NCBI GenBank assembly: GCA_965652975.1
Contig: CBFGYO010000130.1
Location: 1 to 11,615, forward strand
Reading direction: 5' to 3'
DNA length: 11,615 bases
Source of the DNA: CADEDV01 sp036374495
GTDB lineage: Bacteria; Bacteroidota; Bacteroidia; Chitinophagales; Chitinophagaceae
Positions within the stretch are counted from its first letter, which is position 1. Each line of letters starts with the position of its first letter. The notes beneath the pieces are model-generated. The model was not told the DNA's origin. It made no database searches and saw only the letters and a list, made by a program, of their open reading frames with translations. Shown piece by piece: positions 1 through 7,151 of the stretch. A program made the position numbers and the translations under genes.

Positions 1-41
1 TTGAATGATATTATAAGCTTTTGCATCCTTTTTAAACTCAT
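1..41 (-). CDS. possible 5' end of a divergent gene (partial, tentative)
   Basis: Reading the minus strand from position 41 gives an open frame MSLKRMQKLIISF that leaves the window at base 1. A few basic residues followed by a hydrophobic run is how an exported protein begins, and an in-frame ATG at 26 (MQKLIISF) is an alternative start. A purine run AAAAAGG lies directly before the ATG at 26, too close to act as a normal ribosome site for that codon. Only 13 codons are visible, so the product cannot be named and the frame may be chance. Its position, divergent from the lipoprotein gene to the right, is what makes it worth listing. Confidence 0.25.
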   Translation of the reverse strand, partial: MSLKRMQKLIISF

Positions 42-97
42 TATCTGCAAGCTTGCCCGTAAACTGTACATTACCACCCACTCACAGAATAGTTTTG

Positions 98-105
98 TAA
101 GTTTG
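98..105 (+). promoter_or_regulatory. candidate Bacteroidota -7 promoter element
   Basis: TAAGTTTG matches the Bacteroidota -7 consensus TAnnTTTG exactly. No TTG is present at the usual distance upstream (about 17 to 23 bases), so the -33 half is missing or degenerate. Transcription would start near position 110, which leaves almost no leader for the GTG at 114 and favours the ATG at 135 or 144 as the translation start of the following lipoprotein. Confidence 0.3.
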
Positions 106-143
106 GTAAACAGGTGTCTGAGAAAATTCAACCCATGGCCGCC

Positions 144-1271
144 ATGCATTCCGCATATAAGTATTTAATTATTTCAATTTGTTTGGCAACGACCGCCTGC
201 AAGTCCGAACAGAAAGAAAAAGAGGACGCAGATAGCTTAAAAGATTCTTCCACCCATATAATCAGTTGCGGTTCCAGCCTTCCCGCTCGCTTCCCATCTG
301 GCAGTCCGGATTCAAATCACAGCAAGGCCGGAACAGCCGGGCACGAGGGAATGGTGTGGATCGATGGCGGCGAATTTTCTATGGGTGCCGCAGATAAGGA
401 CGGCCGAGAGGATGAATATCCTGTTCATACCGTTTGTGTGAAAGGATTTTGGATGGATGCTACAGAAGTCACCAATGCACAATTTGCCAAATTTGTTGAA
501 GCAACCGGCTATATAACCACCGCTGAAAGAAAACCGGATTGGGAAGAATTGAAAAAGCAGGTGAGTGCCGATACACCGCGCCCGGCGGACAGCCTGCTCG
601 TAGCATCTTCACTGGTGTTTACACCTCCGGCACACGCCATTGAGCTTACTGATGCAAGCCAGTGGTGGCGCTGGACGAAAAACGCAGACTGGCGTCACCC
701 GCAAGGCCCGGGCAGTACCATAAAAGGGAAAGAAAATTATCCCGTCGTTCATATATCATGGGATGATGCCAATGCTTATGCAAAATGGGCGGGCAAACGA
801 TTACCAACAGAAGCCGAGTGGGAATATGCTGCACGTGGCGGCCTGCAGGCACAACCTTATACATGGGGAACAGAAGAACCCGAGCACCGCACGCCGAAAG
901 CAAATATCTGGCAGGGACATTTTCCTGATAACAATACCAATTGGGATGGATATAAGAGGCTGGCGCCTGTAAAAAGCTTTTTACCAAATAAAAAAGGCCT
1001 GTATGATATGGCCGGTAATGTGTGGGAATGGTGCCAGGACTGGTACCGACCGGATTATTATCAGCAGGTAGCGGATAAGGTTACACAAAATCCTACCGGT
1101 CCGTCGAGCAGTCATGATCCCAATGCACCCAATATGCCGAAGCGGGTGGTAAGAGGTGGTTCATTTCTTTGCCACGAATCGTATTGTGCAAGTTATCGTG
1201 TATCAGCCCGCATGAGCACATCGCCGGATACGGGTCTCGAGCATACAGGCTTTCGTTGCGTGGCTGATTAA
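144..1271 (+). CDS. formylglycine-generating enzyme (SUMF1) family lipoprotein
   Basis: Exported FGE/SUMF1-fold protein. In this family the active enzyme oxidises a cysteine of a sulfatase to the catalytic formylglycine. The frame is open from a GTG at 114 (385 codons; numbering below uses that start), but the ATG at 144 gives a clean lipoprotein signal, MHSAYKYLIISICLATTAC, with lipobox Cys29; ATG 135 is also possible. After a low-complexity linker (30-75) the FGE domain starts at MVWIDGGEFSMG (80-91) and continues through SWDDANAYAKWAGKRLPTEAEW (215-236) and GLYDMAGNVWEW (295-306, the family's calcium-binding region). It ends with RGGSFLCHESYCASYR and GFRC. Cys353 and Cys358 align with the human FGE Cys336/Cys341 active-site pair, which suggests catalytic competence. 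GldJ and GldK are related lipoproteins but lack this pair. No sulfatase gene lies in the window, so the substrate is unknown. A promoter-like element sits just upstream at 98-105. Confidence 0.85.
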   Translation: MHSAYKYLIISICLATTACKSEQKEKEDADSLKDSSTHIISCGSSLPARFPSGSPDSNHSKAGTAGHEGMVWIDGGEFSMGAADKDGREDEYPVHTVCVKGFWMDATEVTNAQFAKFVEATGYITTAERKPDWEELKKQVSADTPRPADSLLVASSLVFTPPAHAIELTDASQWWRWTKNADWRHPQGPGSTIKGKENYPVVHISWDDANAYAKWAGKRLPTEAEWEYAARGGLQAQPYTWGTEEPEHRTPKANIWQGHFPDNNTNWDGYKRLAPVKSFLPNKKGLYDMAGNVWEWCQDWYRPDYYQQVADKVTQNPTGPSSSHDPNAPNMPKRVVRGGSFLCHESYCASYRVSARMSTSPDTGLEHTGFRCVAD

Positions 1272-1292
1272 ACGAGGCATGTTTGTTTTGGC

Positions 1293-1310
1293 AAAATCGA
1301 AAACGATTTT
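1293..1310 (+). terminator. small hairpin, weak terminator or operator candidate
   Basis: AAAATCG and CGATTTT form a perfect 7-bp inverted repeat around AAAA, 21 bases after the stop codon of the FGE-family gene. The stem is AT-rich and ends in TTTT followed by AATT, so it could act as a weak intrinsic terminator. It also ends three bases before a candidate -33 TTG of the next gene, so an operator role is equally possible. Confidence 0.3.
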
Positions 1311-1312
1311 AA

Positions 1313-1343
1313 TTGACATGTATAACAGGTTAAAATAAGTTCA
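1313..1343 (+). promoter_or_regulatory. candidate promoter for the beta-barrel gene
   Basis: A TTG at 1313-1315 is followed after 20 bases by TAAGTTCA at 1336-1343. The spacing fits the Bacteroidota TTG-N17-23-TAnnTTTG pattern, but the last two bases of the -7 element differ from consensus. It would give a leader of roughly 20 to 30 bases before the ATG at 1366 or 1378. Confidence 0.3.
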
Positions 1344-1365
1344 GGACATTGGATAAACCATAAGT

Positions 1366-2649
1366 ATGTATCAGATCATGAAAAGAAAACGATGTTCAAT
1401 TGCCATGCATTTATTATTGCTGGCTTGTTTTCTTTTCGGTGACGTACATGCCCAGGAAAAACGTACCGATACAGTTGCGCAAAAAGATGTAACTGATATA
1501 CTGAAGAAAATTTTTAAAAAGAAACCCGACACCAGCCAGGCTGCGAAAACAACACCCGGTATTGCCATCCTTCCCACACTTAGTTACAATCCGAGTTTTG
1601 GTTTTATGATCGGCGCCAAGATAGCCGGAGGCAAACAATTTGGCCGGCCGGAGGATACAGATTATTCCATATTTGGACTGGAAGGAGTTTATACAACCAA
1701 GGGCATTATTAATATACAGGCGAGACACAATATTTTTATAGCCAACAATAAATTAAACTGGCAGGGCAACTGGCAAATTGCAAAGTATGGGATTATAGAC
1801 TACGGCTTGGGGACGAATACAAGTAGTTACAAAGGACGCGGGTTTAGTATCAATGAATTTCCGGTAGTGAATGCCGACAGTGCCTTTCCTATCCAGTACA
1901 AGTGCATCAGGTTGTGGGAGAAAGTTTATACTAACATAGGCACAGATATGTTTGTAGGTGCAGGGTTAAGCTTTGATTTTTTTAACGATATACGGGACGA
2001 AAAACGTTTGGAAGGCAAATCAACTCCTCATCACCGATACAGCCGGCGTAATGATTATGACTCTGTAAAATATGCAGCGAATGGATTGCTTGTGGCCTTT
2101 CAATACAACACCAGGGAACACCCGGTGCGATCATATGGCGGTGTTTATTTCGATTTTTTCTTTCGCTTCAATCAAACCTGGCTGGGCAGCACAAAAAATT
2201 CAATTCAGATGCAATGGGATCTCAGGAAATACTGGTCGCTTAGCAAACGTAATCCCGAACATGTGATCGCTTTCTGGCACTGGGCATCTTTCCTGTTGGG
2301 CGGAAGCCTCCCTTATCTGCAATTGCCGGCAACAGCTACTGATACGTATGCAAGAAGCGGCCGTGGCTTTACCCTGAGTCGCTTCAAAGGTCCTTCTTAT
2401 GCCTACTTTGAAACCGAATATCGTTTTCCAATCACCCGCAATAAACTAATCAGTGGCGTAGGCTTCCTGAATGTGCAAACGGCTTCTGATGATCTGCGCC
2501 AGGGCGTCTTTAGCTACTGGGTGCCTGCAGGCGGAGCCGGCCTGCGTATACTTTTCCAAAAGCAAAGTCGTACTACACTTTGTATCGATATTGCGAAGGG
2601 CAGGTTTGGCTCGTCGGGGATTTTCTTCGGCTTAAATGAAGCCTTTTAA
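1366..2649 (+). CDS. Omp85/BamA-like outer membrane beta-barrel protein
   Basis: 427-residue exported protein, probably an outer membrane beta-barrel. It begins with a signal peptide (basic MKRKR, hydrophobic LLLLACFLFG, cleavage after HAQ near residue 30). The in-frame ATG at 1378 is an equally good start, since no Shine-Dalgarno site decides between them. A short Lys-rich linker (31-65) leads straight into alternating amphipathic strands, so there is no room for POTRA domains. Residues 332-356 read GRGFTLSRFKG followed by a strand with ETEYRFPI, which resembles the conserved RGF/RGY loop and following strand of the Omp85/surface-antigen family (BamA, TamA, Patatin-linked barrels). The chain ends GIFFGLNEAF, a terminal aromatic as expected for outer membrane insertion. 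Function is unknown; short POTRA-less barrels of this kind are common in Bacteroidota. It is separated from the FGE-family gene by 94 bases containing a hairpin and a promoter candidate, so co-transcription is doubtful. Confidence 0.75.
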   Translation: MYQIMKRKRCSIAMHLLLLACFLFGDVHAQEKRTDTVAQKDVTDILKKIFKKKPDTSQAAKTTPGIAILPTLSYNPSFGFMIGAKIAGGKQFGRPEDTDYSIFGLEGVYTTKGIINIQARHNIFIANNKLNWQGNWQIAKYGIIDYGLGTNTSSYKGRGFSINEFPVVNADSAFPIQYKCIRLWEKVYTNIGTDMFVGAGLSFDFFNDIRDEKRLEGKSTPHHRYSRRNDYDSVKYAANGLLVAFQYNTREHPVRSYGGVYFDFFFRFNQTWLGSTKNSIQMQWDLRKYWSLSKRNPEHVIAFWHWASFLLGGSLPYLQLPATATDTYARSGRGFTLSRFKGPSYAYFETEYRFPITRNKLISGVGFLNVQTASDDLRQGVFSYWVPAGGAGLRILFQKQSRTTLCIDIAKGRFGSSGIFFGLNEAF

Positions 2650-2651
2650 GA

Positions 2652-2775
2652 AGATAATAGTGAATAGATAATAGATAATAGTGTTTTGAGTTGGAATTTT
2701 CTTCGGTATGAGGTATTTCACTAAAGCGGGGTAAAATTTGAACCCGAGAAAACTATTATCTATTCACTATTATCT
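2652..2775. repeat. nested inverted-repeat element between convergent genes
   Basis: The arms 2652-2674 and 2753-2775 are a perfect 23-bp inverted repeat built from the unit GATAATAG (left arm AGATAATAGTGAATAG and onward), separated by 78 bases. The unit recurs just inside the left arm, ending near 2681. Inside the centre, TTTTCTTCGG (2697-2706) and CCGAGAAAA (2744-2752) pair as well, so the whole 124 bases could fold into one long hairpin. No reading frame for a transposase is present and no clear target duplication flanks it. It may be a MITE-like or REP-like dispersed repeat; copy number elsewhere cannot be seen here. It is not a standard terminator because neither end is followed by T on the transcribed strand. 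Confidence 0.7.
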
Positions 2776-2805
2776 AAAAAAAAAGCAGTCCCCGAAGAGA
2801 CTGCT
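2776..2805 (-). terminator. intrinsic terminator of the PorP operon, UUCG loop
   Basis: Read on the minus strand, AGCAGTCTC, the loop TTCG and GGGACTGCT form a 9-bp stem (one T-G pair) closed by a C(UUCG)G tetraloop and followed by nine T. It begins 21 bases after the stop codon of the PorP/SprF-family gene. All parts of a strong rho-independent terminator are present. It abuts the right arm of the inverted-repeat element. Confidence 0.9.
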
Positions 2806-2826
2806 GCTACTAACATGGGTACGGCG

Positions 2827-3723
2827 TTATTTTATGAGGTCGTACCTCAATAGGAGTTCGTGTGCACCCGCGCCACCGTCGAAACTGCTCACTGGTTTAT
2901 CATAGATGTCGAAAGAATATCCGAACGTGAATTTCTTATGCAATTTGAGTCCCGCACTAAGTATGAAACTTTGTTTTACTCGATAGCCTACACCCCACCA
3001 AAACACTTCGCTATGTTCCACCCTGGCGCCCACCTGGCATTCGGTAGGAGCGTTGGGCAAATAAATAACCAGGAAGTTGGGTGTGATGCTTGTGTTGGCA
3101 TCGGGATACCATTTATAAGATCCGTGAAAAAAATAATGGCGGTAAAGACGTCCCACTTCTGTTGGAGTAAGGTTGCCGTTATAAAAATCCAATTTGGATT
3201 GTATGAGCTGTGAAGCAGATGCACCGAGTTGTAATTTTTTCCCGGTATAGGAAATACCAAATCCTGCATCAAACTTAAAACGGGTATCTGTATTGCCAAG
3301 AGCAGGGTCGGAACCGAGTGTTTGGCCCAGTTTTTCCCTGTCTAATGAAAATTGGATTCCGCGTGCTTCAATGCCCAACGAAAAAATACCTTCGTTTTTC
3401 ATTGTAATGTGTTTGGCAAATGCCAGTTGCACACCAGTGCGTTTAGTCGGTCCCGTTTTGTCGGTATAAACATAACCACCCAATCCAATTTGTTGAGCTG
3501 GTAATTTAAATGAGCCGAATACGGTAGCCGTTCGTGGGTTGCCACTAATTCCGCTCCATTGTGTGCGATAAGTAGCTCCCACAAAACTCGATGAGTGGGT
3601 ACCTGCCATCGAAGGGTTGTGCAACACTCCCTGCATGTCGTACAGGGATGAAGTATGTAGCTGTTGTGCCTTTACCTGTGTAATGGAGCCAGCCAGTAAC
3701 AGTATTATAATTGCTTTTTTCAT
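2827..3723 (-). CDS. PorP/SprF family type IX secretion outer membrane protein
   Basis: 298-residue protein of the PorP/SprF family, outer membrane beta-barrel components tied to the type IX secretion system. The signal peptide is MKKAIIILLLAGSITQVKAQ, cut after residue 20. The mature part opens with the family's characteristic start: a short LYDMQGVLHNPSMAG (residues 27-41, the NPxxAG-like motif), then ATYRTQWSGISGNPRTATV (50-68) and the GLGGYVYTDKTGPTKRTG region (80-97). Alternating strands follow to LLLRYDLIK at the end. Length is normal for the family (about 300). It lies 18 bases downstream of the large secreted protein on the same strand and is followed by a strong terminator, so the two form an operon. 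In Flavobacterium johnsoniae SprF sits after sprB in the same way and is needed for export of that adhesin; by analogy this protein probably handles, or anchors, the product of the gene before it. That partnership is inference. Confidence 0.9.
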   Translation of the reverse strand: MKKAIIILLLAGSITQVKAQQLHTSSLYDMQGVLHNPSMAGTHSSSFVGATYRTQWSGISGNPRTATVFGSFKLPAQQIGLGGYVYTDKTGPTKRTGVQLAFAKHITMKNEGIFSLGIEARGIQFSLDREKLGQTLGSDPALGNTDTRFKFDAGFGISYTGKKLQLGASASQLIQSKLDFYNGNLTPTEVGRLYRHYFFHGSYKWYPDANTSITPNFLVIYLPNAPTECQVGARVEHSEVFWWGVGYRVKQSFILSAGLKLHKKFTFGYSFDIYDKPVSSFDGGAGAHELLLRYDLIK

Positions 3724-3741
3724 TTTATATCTTTTGGTTGG

Positions 3742-6700
3742 TTATCTTAAAATTGTTACGTCACCTTTCAGGGTAATAGTCTTGCCTGCAATCGTTTTGT
3801 AAGTGACATTATAGTAATAAGTGCCATCTGCCACAGGTTTACCATTATAATTACCGTTCCAGTCGTTCTGATAATTATCATTTTTGTATACGGTGTTTCC
3901 ATAACGGTTGAAGACTGCTACTGATACCTGTTTTGTGCAAGCGCTGCCGCTGGTTACAAGCCACAGGTCATTAGCACCATCACCATTTGGTGTGAATGCA
4001 TTCATTACATTCAGGCAATTGGTAAGTACTGTTATTACCACCTGGTCGGTTGACGTACAATTATTATTGTTAACCACGGAAAGCGTATAGGTTGTTGTGG
4101 TCGTTGGTTTTGCAATGGGGGTAAAAGAGTTGGCATTGCTCAGCGTGTTGGCTGGCGACCATGCGATGGTTACAAAATTCGTAGCTGATCCCTGCAATTG
4201 CACTTCATCACCTATAACAATTGTTTTATCAGCACCAGCACTGATTACCGGGTTGGCTTTGATGCCGATGTTGACAGTTTTAGACTGCGTACATCCATTT
4301 AGTGATGCCGTAACAGTGAATGCTGCATTGCTGTTGACAGTTGCAACAGGATTGTTGATCGAAGTGCTGGATAGGCCCGTTGCAGGCGACCATGCATATG
4401 TGGCCGTGGCACCATTGGCTGTTGCAAGCATCGGTACTGGTGCACCGGCACATACAACTGTGTCGCGATTTACGGTAAGAGTAAGGTTGTTGTCAAATCC
4501 AACCGTTACACTTTTCGTAATTGTTTCACAACCCGCATCTTTTATAATCAGGTTTTTCACACCCTGGGTCAATCCAGTGAAAACATTTGTCGACTGGAAT
4601 GCTCCTCCATTGATGCTATAAGAATAAGGTGCAATTCCACCAACAGGTGTTACTGTAATGCTTCCTGCAGAAGGATTCGTACACGTGGCATTTACAACAG
4701 TCTCTGAAGTAGACATTGTATATAATGTTGCGTTACCATACTCCATCATTGAAGCTGTTTGTGTGCTGATACCCCCGCCAAATCCAGGAACGGTATGCAT
4801 TACATAAAGCTTTTTACTGTCAAGTGGACCGGGGATTTTTGGGTAAATTGAAATATTCTGTACTCCCATTGGAGAAACATCATAGGTCCAGCTTGCCCAG
4901 CCGTCGGTTGTTTTCATGATTGTGCTACTTGACTGGATATAACCACTGAGTGCATCATTCATGATAATGTTGTTCCATGTAGAAAATGCAGTGATAGGAC
5001 TCGGGCCTGCAGGTACTGCAATAGTGATATCGGTCCACGTTTCACCTGCGTCAGTGGAGCGGAATAATCTCCTGTTGTTGCCACCAACATAAATTGTTTT
5101 ACCATTTACCACGCTCAATGCAGTGTAATTGGCGGTTGTAGTTGCAAACGCTAATGTATCCGGGCTTTTATCAACCCATGTAGCACCACCGTCAATGGTA
5201 CGGTACACTTTTCCACGGTTAAAACTTATATATCCCGTATCCTGGTTTGCAAATTTTATACTTCTTGGTTGCGGTGCAAGGTTACCCACCGGAAATGTTT
5301 TCACCGTATCCCATACTGGTGAAGCAGCGTTTGCGTTTAGCGTTCGGAATATAACTGTGCGCTCTACCACTGGAGAAAAGCGGTAGCCAGCAGCAAATGC
5401 ACGGTCGGTACCTACCGTAGTAAATGCATTAATACCACCATTGATATTCGGTTCGGTAAAAATTACATCGTTGGTAGATCCCTGGTCTATTGATTTGTAT
5501 ACACTATTGAAGGTGCTAAAGAACATGGTATTTACGCTTGGGTATCGTACCACACCCAGGCCGGTTTGCGATGCTTCGAATACGGGGCTTGAGTTATTGA
5601 TCCAGGTTTTACCACCATCGTTTGTTTTCAGAATGGTACCAGATGTTCCTACAATCACACCGTTATTGCAATCTGCCCAATCCATATCGGTAAAGGAAAA
5701 GAACAAAGGTCGAAGATTCTTATAGGTAGATTGCCATGGCGAGCCGGGAAGAGAATCCCAGGTAAGACCGTTCCTCATACCTACAACAATTCGACCATTT
5801 GGAGTGATATCCAGCGCCTGCGCACCCCAATGCGCATAGTTAACCGTTGTGGGAGTGGGTTTGGAATAACCCCATGTGTCGCCATTGTCAGTAGTAAAAA
5901 TTACGGCGTTGCCCTGGGTGGCGAATATCTTATTGCCTGGTCCTTTTTTCAGGTGAAATCCCTGTCCGGCAACAGTAGATAGAGACGATGGAAAAGGAGT
6001 AGCCGTAGAATTCAACCAAACAATTACTTCATATTTTCCTCTTTCGTATGCCCCGTAAATAGCGGGAACCGCGTTGGCTGTGCTGTCATTTTTCCCTGTT
6101 CTTACACGCATAATGATATTGTTATTCAGGCTTGCTAACAATACCAGCGAGTCGTTGATGCCAAGAAGAGCCTTGTAACTTTGTGTGGAAGGCGGATGGT
6201 TGCCCGCTGCTCCAGTGGCTGCAGTAATTCCGAACTTGGTGCGATGTAAACTATAATCTTTCAATACACCTTTTTCATATTTCCAAAGAATAGCGCTCAG
6301 GTTGCCATTGGCATTTGCTGAACCACATATATAACCAACTGAATCATTTACAAAATGAATGCGCAGTATTTCGGTTGTATTAAAACCACTAACAGCAGTA
6401 TTATTTTGCGCCGGTCTGAATGGCGATACCAATGAATCCCAGGTAGCGCCACCGTTTTTGGTAAAATATACTTTAGGTGCTGCATCCGGGCTGCTGGAAC
6501 TCGCGGAGCTAAGGAGAGCCTGTCCCCCGATGTACCCGGTATCCTTGTTCAGGAAGTGCAGGCCATTAATGTTTTTGTTAGTGTAATAAAGTGGATTGGA
6601 AACTGTATTCCACGTAATACCACCATCGGTACTTTTAATCATCAGTCCCTGGGTGCCTACTGCATAAGCGATCGTAGGTGTTACAAAGTGTACGTCATTA

Positions 6701-6999
6701 AATGTAGGAACGGCTATAGTATTGCTAGGTGTAACAAATTTGAAGGGCAGTGATTGCCAATTACGCCCGCCATCCGTTGTACGCGCCAGCCCCCCGTTCT
6801 CGCCCACAGCAAGTCCGACATTATCATTAATAAACGACATATCATTCATGTTATATCCGTGCTGCAACGGATTTGTGAATTTCCATGGGCTCGTGCCCAT
6901 GGGAGGATTGAGCTGTGCATGTGAATAAGAGCCGATAACCAGTAGAAAGATTACAATACAGCAGTTGATCTTTCTCGTTAAGCAGAGTTTTGCCATCAT
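3742..6999 (-). CDS. T9SS type B secreted protein with YCF48/BNR-type propeller
   Basis: Large cell-surface or secreted protein. The frame is open from 7056 (1104 codons, numbering used here), but Met20 at 6999 or Met21 gives a proper signal peptide, MMAKLCLTRKINCCIVIFLL to SHAQ (residue 48); the earlier 19 residues look unlike one. Residues 60-725 carry about eight BNR/YCF48-type turns of the form TxDGGxTW: TTDGGRNW (93-100), STDGGITW (142-149), TKNGGATW (199-206), TTDNGDTW (388-395), TNDGGKTW (478-485), TIDGGATW (620-627), STDAGETW (667-674), TTDGWASW (716-723). They suggest one or two beta-propellers. Then come an SprB-like repeat (792-846, GGIAPYSYSINGG), an Ig-like domain with Cys869 and Cys922, a second Ig-like domain (936-1010), and the type B sorting domain (1014-1104) with FTPNGDGANDLW, VFNRYGNTVY and DGTYYYNVTY. 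The last domain directs T9SS export. The downstream PorP/SprF gene is its likely partner. No catalytic residues of a sialidase were recognised, so binding or adhesion is more likely than enzymatic activity. Confidence 0.9.
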   Translation of the reverse strand: MMAKLCLTRKINCCIVIFLLVIGSYSHAQLNPPMGTSPWKFTNPLQHGYNMNDMSFINDNVGLAVGENGGLARTTDGGRNWQSLPFKFVTPSNTIAVPTFNDVHFVTPTIAYAVGTQGLMIKSTDGGITWNTVSNPLYYTNKNINGLHFLNKDTGYIGGQALLSSASSSSPDAAPKVYFTKNGGATWDSLVSPFRPAQNNTAVSGFNTTEILRIHFVNDSVGYICGSANANGNLSAILWKYEKGVLKDYSLHRTKFGITAATGAAGNHPPSTQSYKALLGINDSLVLLASLNNNIIMRVRTGKNDSTANAVPAIYGAYERGKYEVIVWLNSTATPFPSSLSTVAGQGFHLKKGPGNKIFATQGNAVIFTTDNGDTWGYSKPTPTTVNYAHWGAQALDITPNGRIVVGMRNGLTWDSLPGSPWQSTYKNLRPLFFSFTDMDWADCNNGVIVGTSGTILKTNDGGKTWINNSSPVFEASQTGLGVVRYPSVNTMFFSTFNSVYKSIDQGSTNDVIFTEPNINGGINAFTTVGTDRAFAAGYRFSPVVERTVIFRTLNANAASPVWDTVKTFPVGNLAPQPRSIKFANQDTGYISFNRGKVYRTIDGGATWVDKSPDTLAFATTTANYTALSVVNGKTIYVGGNNRRLFRSTDAGETWTDITIAVPAGPSPITAFSTWNNIIMNDALSGYIQSSSTIMKTTDGWASWTYDVSPMGVQNISIYPKIPGPLDSKKLYVMHTVPGFGGGISTQTASMMEYGNATLYTMSTSETVVNATCTNPSAGSITVTPVGGIAPYSYSINGGAFQSTNVFTGLTQGVKNLIIKDAGCETITKSVTVGFDNNLTLTVNRDTVVCAGAPVPMLATANGATATYAWSPATGLSSTSINNPVATVNSNAAFTVTASLNGCTQSKTVNIGIKANPVISAGADKTIVIGDEVQLQGSATNFVTIAWSPANTLSNANSFTPIAKPTTTTTYTLSVVNNNNCTSTDQVVITVLTNCLNVMNAFTPNGDGANDLWLVTSGSACTKQVSVAVFNRYGNTVYKNDNYQNDWNGNYNGKPVADGTYYYNVTYKTIAGKTITLKGDVTILR

Positions 7000-7082
7000 A
7001 GTGCTTTTAGTGTTTTGGTAAATGAGATAAGGGCAGGAAGGTTTTTGAGGCCACAATGATATTTTCTCTGCAAAAAATACTT

Positions 7083-7098
7083 GTAGAATTAGTTCTAC
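7083..7098. promoter_or_regulatory. dyad in the divergent intergenic region, operator candidate
   Basis: GTAGAA and TTCTAC form a perfect 6-bp inverted repeat around TTAG. The outer bases TAC (7078-7080) and GTA (7100-7102) could extend it in RNA with a small bulge. It lies between the two divergent T9SS cargo genes, about 85 bases upstream of the likely minus-strand start and 53 bases before the plus-strand start, a fitting place for a shared operator. No convincing TAnnTTTG promoter was found for either gene, so the regulatory role is inference. Apart from this and the SD-like site at 7139-7143, nothing else was recognised in 7000-7151. Confidence 0.3.
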
Positions 7099-7138
7099 GG
7101 TACAGGGATATTAATTACAGAATTTAGCTGATCATACT

Positions 7139-7143
7139 GAAGG
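7139..7143 (+). promoter_or_regulatory. Shine-Dalgarno-like site GAAGG
   Basis: GAAGG ends 8 bases before the ATG at 7152. Purine-rich sites like this are uncommon upstream of the other genes here, and it supports 7152 as the start of the second type B secreted protein. Confidence 0.4.
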
Positions 7144-7151
7144 CTAATTAC

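Noticed and set aside
144..1271. Assignment of the FGE-family lipoprotein as GldJ or GldK.
   Set aside because: The catalytic Cys pair is retained, and the gliding gene neighbours (gldL, gldM, gldN) are absent.
2652..2775. The GATAATAG repeats as a CRISPR array or as a bidirectional terminator.
   Set aside because: There are only two long arms in inverted orientation, with no regular spacers. Neither end is followed by a T run on the transcribed strand; the real terminator is the adjacent UUCG hairpin.
4097..4621. A 174-codon plus-strand open frame.
   Set aside because: It lies entirely antisense to the Ig-like and SprB-like region of the minus-strand cargo gene. Its Val/Thr/Ala-rich composition mirrors the Thr/Asn/Ala-rich coding strand, and it shows no recognisable domain.
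3742..6999. The BNR-type repeats as evidence for a sialidase.
   Set aside because: The TxDGGxTW turns are structural and occur in many non-enzymatic propellers. No arginine triad or other sialidase active-site residues could be assigned.
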